Shown: piece after piece, positions 1 through 7,882 of the stretch | Layout: every line of letters starts with the position of its first letter | Position numbering within the stretch: the first letter of the stretch is position 1 | Assembly: GCA_003141895.1 (NCBI GenBank) | Contig: PLNT01000025.1 | Coordinates: 1 to 62,347, forward strand | DNA: 62,347 bases | Direction: 5' to 3' | Origin: Bacteroidales bacterium | GTDB taxonomy: Bacteria > Bacteroidota > Bacteroidia > Bacteroidales > VadinHA17 | Made by a program: the position numbers and the translations under genes | Notes under the pieces: generated by a model | Told to the model about the DNA's origin: nothing | Database searches by the model: none | What the model saw: only the letters and a program-made list of their open reading frames with translations

Positions 1-16
1 TTAGCTTGACGGCTAT

Positions 17-136
17 GCCCCTAAGGGGGGGGGTAAATTCGCAGTTTTTAATTAATTTATTAATGACACCGAAATTAGTCCCCCTTTAGGGGGACATCCC
101 GATAGCTATCGGGAGCGTAGCGGCAGGGGGTGCGGC
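17..136. repeat. Composite GC-rich palindromic repeat, copy 1
   Basis: Two C5/G5-type hairpins (17-33 and 78-95) enclose an AT-rich spacer and are followed by the 16-bp palindrome CCCGATAGCTATCGGG at 98-113 and a G-rich end. Positions 78-135 match 45036-45093 in inverted orientation with one mismatch over 58 bp. The rest of the spacer is only loosely similar to that copy. No coding is seen here. The left end may be degenerate or cut by the window edge. Confidence 0.8.
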
Positions 137-230
137 AGACTTTGCTTGCTTTGCGGCTAACATACTATTCTAAATTATTTTCCTTTTGAGGCTAAATAAA
201 CTCTTATATTTGTTGACCAAATCCGGAAAG

Positions 231-872
231 ATGATTACTGCTTTGGTCTTAATGCTTAAAGGAATTCTGCTGGGGCTTACAGTTTCGATGCCTCTGGGAC
301 CTATAGGTATTATACTTATTAACCGGACAATTAAAAGAGGCATGCTTTCAGGTTTCTTTTCCGGGCTTGGTCTGGCCACTGCCGATACCCTGCTCGCCCT
401 GCTGGCCGGAGTCGGATTTACAGTCATATTAAGTTTTATTAAGGAAGAGAGATTTATTATCAGCATTATCGCCGGATTAATTATAATCGGGGTAGGATTG
501 AAGGTATTCTTATCTAACCCGGTTAAAGACATCAGGAACCGCGAAAAGACAGATAAATCTTTATGGCGCGATTACTACTCGGTTTTTGTTCTTTCAATTT
601 CAAATCCTTACACTATTTTTATATATGTAGCCTTTTTCTCAGGTGTGCAGATCAATGGAAATGTGAAACCTGAACTGGTACCATTTTTTTTGGTACCTGG
701 TGTTTTAATCGGTACAATTGGATGGTGGTTCTTCCTCAGTTATTTTGTAAGCAGGTTCAAAAAGAATATCAGGTTGCGGATGATTGTCAGATTAACTAAA
801 ATAGCAGGAATTATAATATTAATAATAGGTGTAATTGTTCTGCTTAGCGTGTTTACTCCTCTGAAATTGTAG
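231..872 (+). CDS. LysE/RhtB-family transporter
   Basis: Likely inner-membrane exporter of amino acids or related small molecules. The protein has about 213 residues and roughly six hydrophobic segments. It begins with the family pattern of a first helix, then PLGPIGIILINR near residue 22 and a Gly-rich second helix. The ATG at 231 is preferred; an upstream in-frame ATG at 186 would add a polar stretch before the first helix, and an ATG at 252 is also possible. It stands alone, downstream of a palindromic repeat, with a terminator at 994-1020. The substrate cannot be told from sequence. Confidence 0.8.
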   Translation: MITALVLMLKGILLGLTVSMPLGPIGIILINRTIKRGMLSGFFSGLGLATADTLLALLAGVGFTVILSFIKEERFIISIIAGLIIIGVGLKVFLSNPVKDIRNREKTDKSLWRDYYSVFVLSISNPYTIFIYVAFFSGVQINGNVKPELVPFFLVPGVLIGTIGWWFFLSYFVSRFKKNIRLRMIVRLTKIAGIIILIIGVIVLLSVFTPLKL

Positions 873-905
873 TTCGTACAATTTTTTGATACTCTGAATA
901 AAAAG

Positions 906-936
906 TTGTTTTTTCTACTGAATTAGTATAATTTTG
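906..936 (+). promoter_or_regulatory. Candidate Bacteroidetes-type promoter
   Basis: TTG at 906-908, a 20-base spacer, then TAATTTTG at 929-936 fit the Bacteroides -33/-7 consensus (TTTG, 19-21 bases, TAnnTTTG). Initiation would fall near 943, upstream of a hairpin and an intrinsic terminator. In AT-rich DNA such a match can arise by chance. Confidence 0.4.
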
Positions 937-942
937 CATTCA

Positions 943-1020
943 ATAAATACGCTTTTTGCTGTCCAAAAAGCAAATTTCATTCTTTTCATGGCTGCCCCTG
1001 ACTTGTCAGGGGCTTTTTTT
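943..1020 (+). ncRNA. Candidate small structured RNA
   Basis: The interval from the predicted start site to the terminator is about 78 bases. It contains one perfect 8-bp hairpin (951-958 with 964-971) and ends in a strong terminator hairpin with a seven-T tail. It has no open reading frame of note. It could be a short free RNA, or simply the 3' end of the upstream transporter mRNA. No known RNA family is recognised. Confidence 0.3.
994..1020 (+). terminator. Intrinsic terminator
   Basis: Perfect 9-bp stem GCCCCTGAC / GTCAGGGGC with a 2-base loop, followed by seven T residues (1014-1020). It lies between the LysE-family gene and the M19 dipeptidase gene, so the latter should have its own promoter. 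Confidence 0.85.
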
Positions 1021-1124
1021 GTTTAACTGCCTTTGCGTCATTGTTAAAATAGGTTAAACATCTCAAAAACAGAATGGGTCGGATTCATTTTAATTATATT
1101 GCGGCCGAATTCAACAATAAAAAC

Positions 1125-2330
1125 ATGAAATTACCAGTCATTTTCTTAGTAGTAACTTTCATTTTAGCTGGTTGCGGGAATTCTGAAAAAAAGCTTATCA
1201 GAAAAGCCAACAGAATTCAGGCATCTATACTCACAGTGGATACTCATTGTGATACTCCGATGGAATTAGCTGATCCTGGCTTTGATATGGGTATAAGAAG
1301 TTCTGATGGATGTGTTGATTTCCCTAAAATGATTGAAGGTGGTCTTAATGCAGAATTTTTTGCAATATTCACCGGACAAGGTCCAAGAAATGATTCTACA
1401 TATAACATAGTCCATAAAAAGGCAATCGATATTTTCAATGCGATAATACAGAATGTTGAGAAAAATTCTTCAGTTGCATGTATTGCGACAACTCCTGATG
1501 ATGCCTACCGCTTGAAGAAACAGGGTAAGATTGCCGCTTTCATTGGAATGGAAAATGGTTATCCGATCGGAAAAGATCTGACCCGGATAAAACAATATTT
1601 CGATCTGGGTGCCAGGTATATAACCCTTGCTCATACAAAAAATAATGATATCTGCGATTCTTCCACTGATCCTGAGGGACAAGAAAATGGAGGTCTTTCT
1701 TCTTTTGGAACTCAGGTTGTAAAAGAAATGAACCGACTGGGAATGATGGTTGATATTTCACATATTTCTGATAAATCTTTCTTCGATGTACTTAAAGTAA
1801 CAGCTTCTCCAGTAATCGCATCCCATTCCTCTTGCAGAGCTTTATGCGGAAGTCCAAGAAATCTTTCAGACGATATGCTGGTTGCTCTCAAAGAAAATGG
1901 AGGTGTTATTCAAATTTGTATACTGGGTAATTTTCTTAAGACCCCCGAACCTAACCCTGAACTGGATCAGAAACTTAAAGAATTAAAGACAAAATACGGT
2001 GAATATGATAGCCTTAATGATTCAACAAAGAAAATAGTACGGAACGAGTTCAAAAATATTCTGAAGACATATGAAAAACCTGCAACTGTGAAAGATGTTG
2101 TCGACCATATCGACCATGTCGTTCAGGTAATCGGAATTGATTATGTAGGCATCGGAACTGATTTTGATGGAGGTGGGGGAGTTGATGGATGCAGAACAGC
2201 TGCTGACATGAAAAATATTACAATTGAGCTTCTGCGCCGCGGATATTCAAAACAGGATATTACAAAAATATGGGGCGGAAATATTATGAGGGTAATGCAG
2301 AAAGTTGAGGATTACGCTAAAAAAATGTAG
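1125..2330 (+). CDS. Membrane dipeptidase (peptidase M19), lipoprotein
   Basis: Zinc dipeptidase of the renal-dipeptidase/amidohydrolase fold, expected to cleave dipeptides in the periplasm or at the outer membrane. The ATG at 1125 gives a 17-residue lipoprotein signal ending in the lipobox LAGC; the upstream ATG at 1074 would hide this signal. Metal ligands are visible in order: HxD in VDTHCDTP near residue 41, Glu in IGMENGYPIG near 140, His in DISHIS near 210, His in ASHSS near 234, and the late Asp in GIGTDFDGG near 343. The length of about 401 residues fits the family. It converges on the VOC gene across a palindromic repeat. Confidence 0.93.
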   Translation: MKLPVIFLVVTFILAGCGNSEKKLIRKANRIQASILTVDTHCDTPMELADPGFDMGIRSSDGCVDFPKMIEGGLNAEFFAIFTGQGPRNDSTYNIVHKKAIDIFNAIIQNVEKNSSVACIATTPDDAYRLKKQGKIAAFIGMENGYPIGKDLTRIKQYFDLGARYITLAHTKNNDICDSSTDPEGQENGGLSSFGTQVVKEMNRLGMMVDISHISDKSFFDVLKVTASPVIASHSSCRALCGSPRNLSDDMLVALKENGGVIQICILGNFLKTPEPNPELDQKLKELKTKYGEYDSLNDSTKKIVRNEFKNILKTYEKPATVKDVVDHIDHVVQVIGIDYVGIGTDFDGGGGVDGCRTAADMKNITIELLRRGYSKQDITKIWGGNIMRVMQKVEDYAKKM

Positions 2331-2337
2331 CCCTTTG

Positions 2338-2439
2338 CCTCACCCCCTCCTGTCCCCCGCTCCCAAGAGAGCGGGGGATGGAAGGTTAGACCTGCTTCCC
2401 TTTAAGCTCCTCTCCCTTGGGAGAGGGTTTGGGGTGAGG
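2338..2439. repeat. Palindromic element: outer stem around two hairpins
   Basis: CCTCACCCC at 2338-2346 pairs with GGGGTGAGG at 2431-2439. Inside are two perfect hairpins: CCCCCGCTC (2354-2362) with GAGCGGGGG (2369-2377), and CCTCTCCC (2409-2416) with GGGAGAGG (2419-2426). It sits between convergent genes and overlaps the 3' end of the VOC gene. Confidence 0.85.
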
Positions 2440-3504
2440 TACCCGTGAAAATCTTAAAGTTTTTACAATCCAGTCAGGCAAAGGTTTTTCAGGATCTCTT
2501 TTAGTCATATCAAGATACCATCCAATCTTTTTAAGAATGGGCACTTTATGTGTTTCAACAAATTCGATGAGTGTTCCATCAGGGTCCTCTATGTAAGAGA
2601 AATAGCCGGCAGCCTCACCCATGTCAAAGCTATTTCCTTCGTGACTTTTTTTACTGTCGACTGTAAATGGATGTCCTTTGCTCTCACAAAAAGCTTTCAA
2701 CTCGTCCATGCCATGCATGTCAAAACACAAATGGATAAACCCGGGGTCACCCCACAACCGTCCTTCGAGTGTTTTTTTCCCTGGTTTAGCTGTTGAAATA
2801 AGCTCTATTACACTATCACCGAACATCTTACTAAAAGCACCACGGAAAGGTTTAGAACATTTAAGAAGAACTCTTCTGCACTCTTCTTTCCCTCCTGGCA
2901 ATACTGACAGATCTTTGAAAACACCGGAACGGTCATAAATAACTTCATCGTATCCAAGGATATCAGAGTAAACAACCCTCGCTTTATCAATGTCAGATAC
3001 TCCAATTATTGCCCCATAGGCACCGCCTGTCGCTTTTTTCTCGTTCATGAACCAATCGCTGGCCTCTGCAAGCTGAAAGATATTCCCAAAAGGATCTTTC
3101 ATGAATAAAGTAGTTTTGCCTGACGGGTCTTCAACTGTTTCAGAAAGGACCTGTACCCCTCTCTGTTGAAATAATACGAATGACTCCTGAACACTCCTGG
3201 CCTTAATCTTACATGCTATTATGCCAAGGTCACCTATACGGATTTCCTCCTTAATTTTGACTGGTATTCGTTCTGTATGCTGCCATATTTCGAACCCCCC
3301 TCCGCTTTGCAGGTTCATAACAAGGATGGCGTGTTTGTTCCTTGGTTCTCCTCCGGTATATGGAAGCATAAGTTTAGCCGGTGCATTATCATCAAAAATG
3401 CGGCAATCCATTCCAAACTGTTCGATGTACCATTGCCATGCTTCTTGCACATTTTCTACACCAATACCCATTTGCTGTATGCCACTGATTAAATAACCTT
3501 TCAT
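2386..3504 (-). CDS. Tandem VOC (glyoxalase/dioxygenase-fold) protein
   Basis: Cytoplasmic protein of about 372 residues with two vicinal-oxygen-chelate modules, roughly residues 8-145 and 165-335. Module one shows GIGVENVQEAWQWYIEQFGM and the closing FMKDPFGNIFQLAE pattern. Module two shows IIGVSDIDKARVVYSDILGY and ends YIEDPDGTLIEFVE, with a candidate His in FIHLCFDMH. The fold binds a divalent metal, but the substrate is unknown; a ring-cleaving dioxygenase or epimerase/lyase role are both possible. The last ~17 residues (Pro/Lys-rich) are encoded by the palindromic repeat and are unlikely to belong to the fold. It stands alone on the minus strand. Confidence 0.8.
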   Translation of the reverse strand: MKGYLISGIQQMGIGVENVQEAWQWYIEQFGMDCRIFDDNAPAKLMLPYTGGEPRNKHAILVMNLQSGGGFEIWQHTERIPVKIKEEIRIGDLGIIACKIKARSVQESFVLFQQRGVQVLSETVEDPSGKTTLFMKDPFGNIFQLAEASDWFMNEKKATGGAYGAIIGVSDIDKARVVYSDILGYDEVIYDRSGVFKDLSVLPGGKEECRRVLLKCSKPFRGAFSKMFGDSVIELISTAKPGKKTLEGRLWGDPGFIHLCFDMHGMDELKAFCESKGHPFTVDSKKSHEGNSFDMGEAAGYFSYIEDPDGTLIEFVETHKVPILKKIGWYLDMTKRDPEKPLPDWIVKTLRFSRVPHPKPSPKGEELKGKQV

Positions 3505-3583
3505 ATTATAGAGTTTAAAGTTTAAAGTGCCTTTAGTGTCTAAAGCTGTGATTGCGTGTACCTTTCTCTTTGTAACTTCTTAT

Positions 3584-4387
3584 TTACATTGAATTTATTT
3601 TATCCGCAATTCTGAAGAACAGCCATGGGCAGTATCTTCTTATATGCAGCATTAATAATTCACTTTTACCTACCAGGATCTCACGTTTGTTCCGGAGGAT
3701 TCCTCTAATTATTATTTCAGCTGCCCTCTTTGGCAGTAGTCCTTTTGCCTGGCCTTCATCAAGCTTACCGTGTTCCTTACCATAAGCATCGAGCGCATGA
3801 ACTGATATTGCGGTTCTGACCCTGCCTGGAATTATTACAGATGCTCTTATGTTGAATTTTTTATTTTCAAGATAGAGGGTTTCGATAAACCCATGTAAAG
3901 CCTGTTTGGACGCTGAATATGCAGAGCGAAGCGGAAACCCAAATCTACCAGATATGCTGCTGGTTGCCAGGATATGACCCGATTTCTGTTTAATCATGAA
4001 AGGCAAAACAGCTTTTGTAAGAGATATTGTTCCAAAATAGTTGATCTCAAATATCTTCCTGTCAAGCCATAAGGGTGTTTCTTCAATACTTGCTCTCTGA
4101 CTAATTCCGCCTATATTGAGTAAATAATCAATTTTTCCGGATAATCTTAACTGCTCCTCTGCTATTTTGCCAATTTCAGAAGTGTCATCGAGGTTAAAAG
4201 GGACGCAACGGACCATATCCGATTCGTTTTTGCAACCTGCTTTTACTCTTTCCAGTCCTGCAACATCATTTGATGATGCTATTACTTCGGCACCTCTGCT
4301 TACAAATTCATAGACCAATGACTCCCCAATACCTGACGAAGCACCTGTAATCCATGCTACTTTACCAATAAAAATCTTTTTTTTCAT
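3584..4387 (-). CDS. Short-chain dehydrogenase/reductase (SDR)
   Basis: Classical SDR of 267 residues. The cofactor motif TGASSGIG lies at residues 14-21 and the catalytic YxxxK is Y157/K161, with the Ser in ATSSISG near 143-146. The usual NNAG motif reads LNIGG. The C-terminal region (residues ~225-265) is basic and hydrophobic, as in lipid-acting DHRS7-like SDRs. It starts one base after the stop of the upstream acyltransferase, so the two are almost certainly translated from one mRNA. A lipid-modifying reductase role is inferred from that pairing; the substrate is not identifiable. Confidence 0.88.
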   Translation of the reverse strand: MKKKIFIGKVAWITGASSGIGESLVYEFVSRGAEVIASSNDVAGLERVKAGCKNESDMVRCVPFNLDDTSEIGKIAEEQLRLSGKIDYLLNIGGISQRASIEETPLWLDRKIFEINYFGTISLTKAVLPFMIKQKSGHILATSSISGRFGFPLRSAYSASKQALHGFIETLYLENKKFNIRASVIIPGRVRTAISVHALDAYGKEHGKLDEGQAKGLLPKRAAEIIIRGILRNKREILVGKSELLMLHIRRYCPWLFFRIADKINSM

Positions 4388-4388
4388 T

Positions 4389-5717
4389 CTAGAGTTTTGC
4401 TACCAGATTAACAAGTTCATCATAATTGCATCTGAGAAGTTGAAAATCTTTGTTTTTTTGTCTGATATAATTTCTTACTCTGAATCCTCCAATAATTCTA
4501 TGAAACTGGAGATAATAATTCCATGCAAAAAGTCCCGACAGGGGCAGGGTAAAAAAAATAATTAGCCCAAGCCACCATGATGAAAAAATAAAAAGTGAAA
4601 AAATAAGGTAGAGTGGGAGGAAAACGAATGCAAGTGCCAGTGATATTCCATATCTGATAGAGGAGTGAAATTGCGGATCTTTTATTTTTCGTATCTGCAG
4701 ATTAGGAATTTCAAGAAAAGTCAGGTTAAAAATATTCCCGTAAATAAACAGCGGAAATGCAATAATAATACCAACCATGCCGGCAACCAGCCAACCGAGC
4801 GGATGTTTTCTTTTCTCAAGCAATCTGTAGTCGGTCTTAAGCTCTTTAGCTTTCCTTTTTATTTTAAGGCTGAGGGAACATATTCTCTCGTAAAGAGATT
4901 GCTCAGATGATTTTAATAGATTCATTTTGTTTACCAGGATTCTGTCCCTGAATAATTTTGAAAACCTGATATCGTCACTGAACCTTCCATTGATCATACT
5001 TCGGAGTTCATCAATTGCTTCATAGTCTTCCTCCGATTCTATATGAATCATTATACTCTTCATCTCATTCGAAAGTCGTGAACGCAACTCATTTAATGCT
5101 CTCTCAGGATTTGCTTTATACGAGTCAAAGTATTCTGACACCTCAATCGGTTTTCCGTATGCTACAGTCAGAACCTGTCTGAATCTGCTATAGTTTGAGA
5201 ACTCCAGACCAACAGGAATAATTTTAATCTTCAGGCTGAATCCTGTAGCCTCGTCCGACTGAAAAGCAACACGGCAGATACCTTTTTTCAATTGTCTCAA
5301 CCTTCTGAATCCCGCATGATCCCCTTCAGGAAGGATCACTACTCCGTTCTTGTTCTTCAAAACATCAATTGTCTTGACAAAGATTTCGTCATTAGCCTTC
5401 AGGCTGCTGAATCCATCTCTTATTCTGTAAACAGGGAGTATTTTAAGAAAATATAGGATAGCTGCGATGGATTTCCGTTTAAAAATATCGGCTCTTGCCA
5501 GAAAAATTGGCTGGCCTTTGTGAGTAAATAAGACAGCAAGGGCATCCATCAATGCGTTTTGATGGTTAGGTGCAAAGATCAAAGGATCGTTGGGATTAAT
5601 GTTTTCGCGACCAAGTACAATGACTTTCCTATAGAAGACATTATTATGCCAGAAACCGGCTACAGACTTTAAGAGAGCGTATCTGGCTGAATACTTTTCG
5701 ATGTTTTCTTTCCCCAT
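4389..5717 (-). CDS. PlsC-type lysophospholipid/glycerol acyltransferase
   Basis: Membrane-associated acyltransferase of 442 residues that should transfer acyl chains to a (lyso)phospholipid or related acceptor. The catalytic block reads APNHQNALMDAL near residue 50, with five residues between His and Asp rather than the usual four. The second block is ILPEGDHAG near residue 130. Beyond the ~250-residue catalytic part are a basic helical region and at least three membrane spans (about 308-330 and 355-402), longer than the PlsC core. It is the first gene of a two-gene unit with the SDR. The natural substrate is unknown. Confidence 0.85.
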   Translation of the reverse strand: MGKENIEKYSARYALLKSVAGFWHNNVFYRKVIVLGRENINPNDPLIFAPNHQNALMDALAVLFTHKGQPIFLARADIFKRKSIAAILYFLKILPVYRIRDGFSSLKANDEIFVKTIDVLKNKNGVVILPEGDHAGFRRLRQLKKGICRVAFQSDEATGFSLKIKIIPVGLEFSNYSRFRQVLTVAYGKPIEVSEYFDSYKANPERALNELRSRLSNEMKSIMIHIESEEDYEAIDELRSMINGRFSDDIRFSKLFRDRILVNKMNLLKSSEQSLYERICSLSLKIKRKAKELKTDYRLLEKRKHPLGWLVAGMVGIIIAFPLFIYGNIFNLTFLEIPNLQIRKIKDPQFHSSIRYGISLALAFVFLPLYLIFSLFIFSSWWLGLIIFFTLPLSGLFAWNYYLQFHRIIGGFRVRNYIRQKNKDFQLLRCNYDELVNLVAKL

Positions 5718-5867
5718 TTAAAAATAGAATATGCACCTGCACCACATCATATATATGATATTCTGAAGTTGTTGAGTGCAAGTTAAAAAAAAGTAAAATG
5801 TTGTTGTTAAAGCAGAATTACTTTTAAGAGGATTTTTGAAATATTACGTCTTTATACCACCATTATC

Positions 5868-5938
5868 AGGTTAAGGTTGAGGTAGAGGTTGAGAAACCAG
5901 TTTGTCAATAATCTTAACCTTAACCTCAACCTCTACCT
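5868..5938. repeat. Inverted repeat of AGGTTGAG-like units
   Basis: AGGTAGAGGTTGAG at 5880-5893 pairs perfectly with 5925-5938. Further AGGTTAAGGTT units on both sides (5868-5878 and 5916-5926) give alternative pairings. The right arm reaches the stop codon of hslR, which is itself formed from the repeat. It could act as a terminator for hslR. Confidence 0.75.
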
Positions 5939-6330
5939 TACTCCTGTATATTGTCTTTGATCCTGTCGATCTGTCTCCGCTCTTTTTTTGTGGGCCGGCC
6001 TGTCCCTTTATCTCTGTAAACCATACCACCGGTTTGCCCTAATTGGAGTTTAAATTTTTCTTCCTCAGGAGTCAAATCTTCTATAAATTGTGCGACAAGT
6101 TTAGCCCCTACACGGTTTTCAATTGGCTCGATCACCCTGTAAGAATGATTGACCGGAGGTTTTTTTACCGTAATTATTTCATTTTTTAAGACTATTCTGG
6201 AGGGTTTTATTTGGATATCATTGATGACAATCCTTCCTTTCCGGCATTCATCTGAAGCGATACTCCTGGTTTTATATATCCTTACGGACCATAGGAACTT
6301 ATCTATCCGGATTTCTTTTTTGTCAGCCAT
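5938..6330 (-). CDS. hslR: S4-domain RNA-binding protein, Hsp15-like
   Basis: Ribosome-associated heat-shock protein of the Hsp15 family, which in E. coli binds stalled 50S subunits carrying nascent chain-tRNA. The 130-residue protein opens with the S4 fold: IRIDKFLWSVRIYKTRSIA followed by CRKGRIVIND and a basic loop near residues 38-50. The C-terminal third is charged and Lys/Arg-rich, as in the family. It is monocistronic or first in its unit. The stop codon lies in the inverted repeat at 5868-5938. Confidence 0.88.
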   Translation of the reverse strand: MADKKEIRIDKFLWSVRIYKTRSIASDECRKGRIVINDIQIKPSRIVLKNEIITVKKPPVNHSYRVIEPIENRVGAKLVAQFIEDLTPEEEKFKLQLGQTGGMVYRDKGTGRPTKKERRQIDRIKDNIQE

Positions 6331-6390
6331 CTTATTACTCTTTGATCATAAAAATAAATTAACATAAAAGATTTTTCGACCGCTAGATGA

Positions 6391-6500
6391 CACCCCCTCC
6401 CGCTTCGCGGGATCCCCCTAGAGGGGGATTAATACTGTGACATTTAGAGAATTGTACTCTACCGCTGAGAATTAGCCCCCCTTTAGGGGGTTGGGGGGTC
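6391..6500. repeat. Composite GC-rich palindromic repeat, copy 2
   Basis: An imperfect outer stem (ends CACCCCCT and GGGGGGTC) encloses the hairpin TCCCGC-TTC-GCGGGA, a C5/G5 hairpin with a CTAG core, an AT-rich spacer and a second CCCCC-TTTA-GGGGG hairpin. It lies between hslR and pth, and its right end overlaps the last codons of pth. Confidence 0.8.
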
Positions 6501-7082
6501 AACCGGGGGCACAACTTTCCCAATTTTATTATAAGCTGTCATTGTCAGCTCCACTCCGGAAAATGCGAATGATCTGATCATATTGATAACAATAGAAGTT
6601 CTATCGTCCATGAACTTCTTTTCCTCAACGCCCCACTTTCCAAGCACAAAATTGATTTGTGCCCCTTTATGGAAACTGCTTCCAATTCCGATCCTGATCC
6701 TTGCATACTCGTTTGTACCAAGGATAGAGTTTATATGTGCAAGACCATTGTGTCCGCCATCATTCCCTTTTGATCTTAATCTTATGCTCCCCGGGGGCAA
6801 GGCTAAATCGTCAACAATTACAAGCAGGTTTTCAATAGGTATATTTTCCTTTTTAAGCCAGTAACTCACCGCGTTTCCGCTGAGATTCATAAATGTCGAT
6901 GGTTTCAGAAGGAGCAGGTCGCGTCCTTTGTAACTGATTTTACAAATAGCACCATAACGCTTGTCGCTAAAAGAAATATTGGACGCCGTAGCCATGGCAT
7001 CCAATACTGTAAATCCGATATTATGTCGGGTGTCTTTATACCCTTCACCTATATTTCCCAGGCCAACTATCAGATATTTCAT
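6483..7082 (-). CDS. pth: Peptidyl-tRNA hydrolase
   Basis: Cytoplasmic enzyme that releases tRNA from peptidyl-tRNAs dropped by the ribosome. The ATG at 7082 is used; a TTG one codon upstream is less likely. Family signatures are visible: GLGNIG near residue 6, the catalytic His in DTRHNIGF near residue 20, FMNLSG near residue 64 and the catalytic Asp in VIVDDLALPPG near 92. At 199 residues it is slightly longer than usual because the last residues (PPVDPPTP) are encoded by the palindromic repeat. It follows rplY by 28 bases on the same strand, a common Bacteroidetes order. Confidence 0.96.
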   Translation of the reverse strand: MKYLIVGLGNIGEGYKDTRHNIGFTVLDAMATASNISFSDKRYGAICKISYKGRDLLLLKPSTFMNLSGNAVSYWLKKENIPIENLLVIVDDLALPPGSIRLRSKGNDGGHNGLAHINSILGTNEYARIRIGIGSSFHKGAQINFVLGKWGVEEKKFMDDRTSIVINMIRSFAFSGVELTMTAYNKIGKVVPPVDPPTP

Positions 7083-7110
7083 CAAGCCTGAATATTTTTA
7101 TAAAAACAGG

Positions 7111-7767
7111 TTACTCGGCTGCCGGTGTTCCAGGAGTTGCTGCTGTGGTAGCTGCTGCTGTGGTAGCTGCTGCTGCAGCTGCAGCTGTTTCTTCAGCAAG
7201 AACTTCTTCATCGGTTTTCTGTGCAACACGTGATGTGGCAATTGTAAGAACCATCGATTTTTTTGGATCAAGCAATTCAATCTTGTCGTATGTCAACTCA
7301 CCTACTTTAATACCCTCGTGGATTTTCAGGTTGGTAATGTCAATTGGAAGATACTCAGGAAGATTCTCAGCTAACCCTTTTACCTTCAAAGTCCTTCTTT
7401 TTATACTTAATTTTCCTCCGGCCAGAACTCCGGCTGAATCACCTGACACTTTAACAGGAATGTTGATTACTACAGATTTATGAGGAAACAGTTCAATAAA
7501 ATCCGCATGAAGAATGTTATCTTTTACCGGATGGAACTGCATATCTTTAAGAACCGCACTATACACCTTATCTTCTATATTAAGTTGTACGAGATGGGCT
7601 TCGTGTGTATATACAAGATTTTTAAAACTGTTTTCGTGAACAAAAAAGTGGATATTCTTTTCTTTCCCATATATAACGCATGGTACGTTACCTGCTTTTC
7701 TTAATTCTTTGGAACTCTTTTTCCCTAATTCTGTTCTGAAAGTTCCATTAATTTCAATTGTCTTCAT
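7111..7767 (-). CDS. rplY: 50S ribosomal protein L25 (Ctc form)
   Basis: 5S rRNA-binding ribosomal protein with the L25 N-terminal domain (about residues 1-92, with RKAGNVPCVIYG) and the C-terminal beta TL5/Ctc domain to about residue 182. Beyond it is a low-complexity Ala/Thr tail (last ~30 residues) encoded by GCTGCTGCTGTGG-like tandem units at 7130-7190. Such tails are common in Bacteroidetes L25 and are likely to vary in length. The gene lies between prs and pth, and a good promoter match overlaps the end of prs. Confidence 0.95.
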   Translation of the reverse strand: MKTIEINGTFRTELGKKSSKELRKAGNVPCVIYGKEKNIHFFVHENSFKNLVYTHEAHLVQLNIEDKVYSAVLKDMQFHPVKDNILHADFIELFPHKSVVINIPVKVSGDSAGVLAGGKLSIKRRTLKVKGLAENLPEYLPIDITNLKIHEGIKVGELTYDKIELLDPKKSMVLTIATSRVAQKTDEEVLAEETAAAAAAATTAAATTAATPGTPAAE

Positions 7768-7851
7768 TATTTAAGAGTTATTGTGCTACTAAGAATTATC
7801 ATCCCGGTAATTCCCCATTACACGTTTGACATTAATTAAAAATTTGGCCTG

Positions 7852-7882
7852 CAAATATAGAACAAAGGAATCAGAATACAAA
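7852..7882 (-). promoter_or_regulatory. Promoter of rplY-pth (TTTG-N19-TATATTTG)
   Basis: On the minus strand TTTG (7879-7882) is followed by a 19-base spacer and TATATTTG (7852-7859). Both elements and the spacing match the Bacteroides -33/-7 consensus exactly. Transcription would start near 7845, about 75 bases before the rplY ATG. The -33 box lies inside the last codons of prs. Confidence 0.65.

Noticed and set aside
2386-3504. 4-hydroxyphenylpyruvate dioxygenase
   Set aside because: Two VOC modules are present, but the characteristic C-terminal HPPD motifs and ligand Glu context are not, and the tail is repeat-derived.
5868-5938. Telomere-like repeats
   Set aside because: The AGGTTGAG/AGGTTAAG units form an internal inverted repeat between genes; there is no sign of a replicon end.
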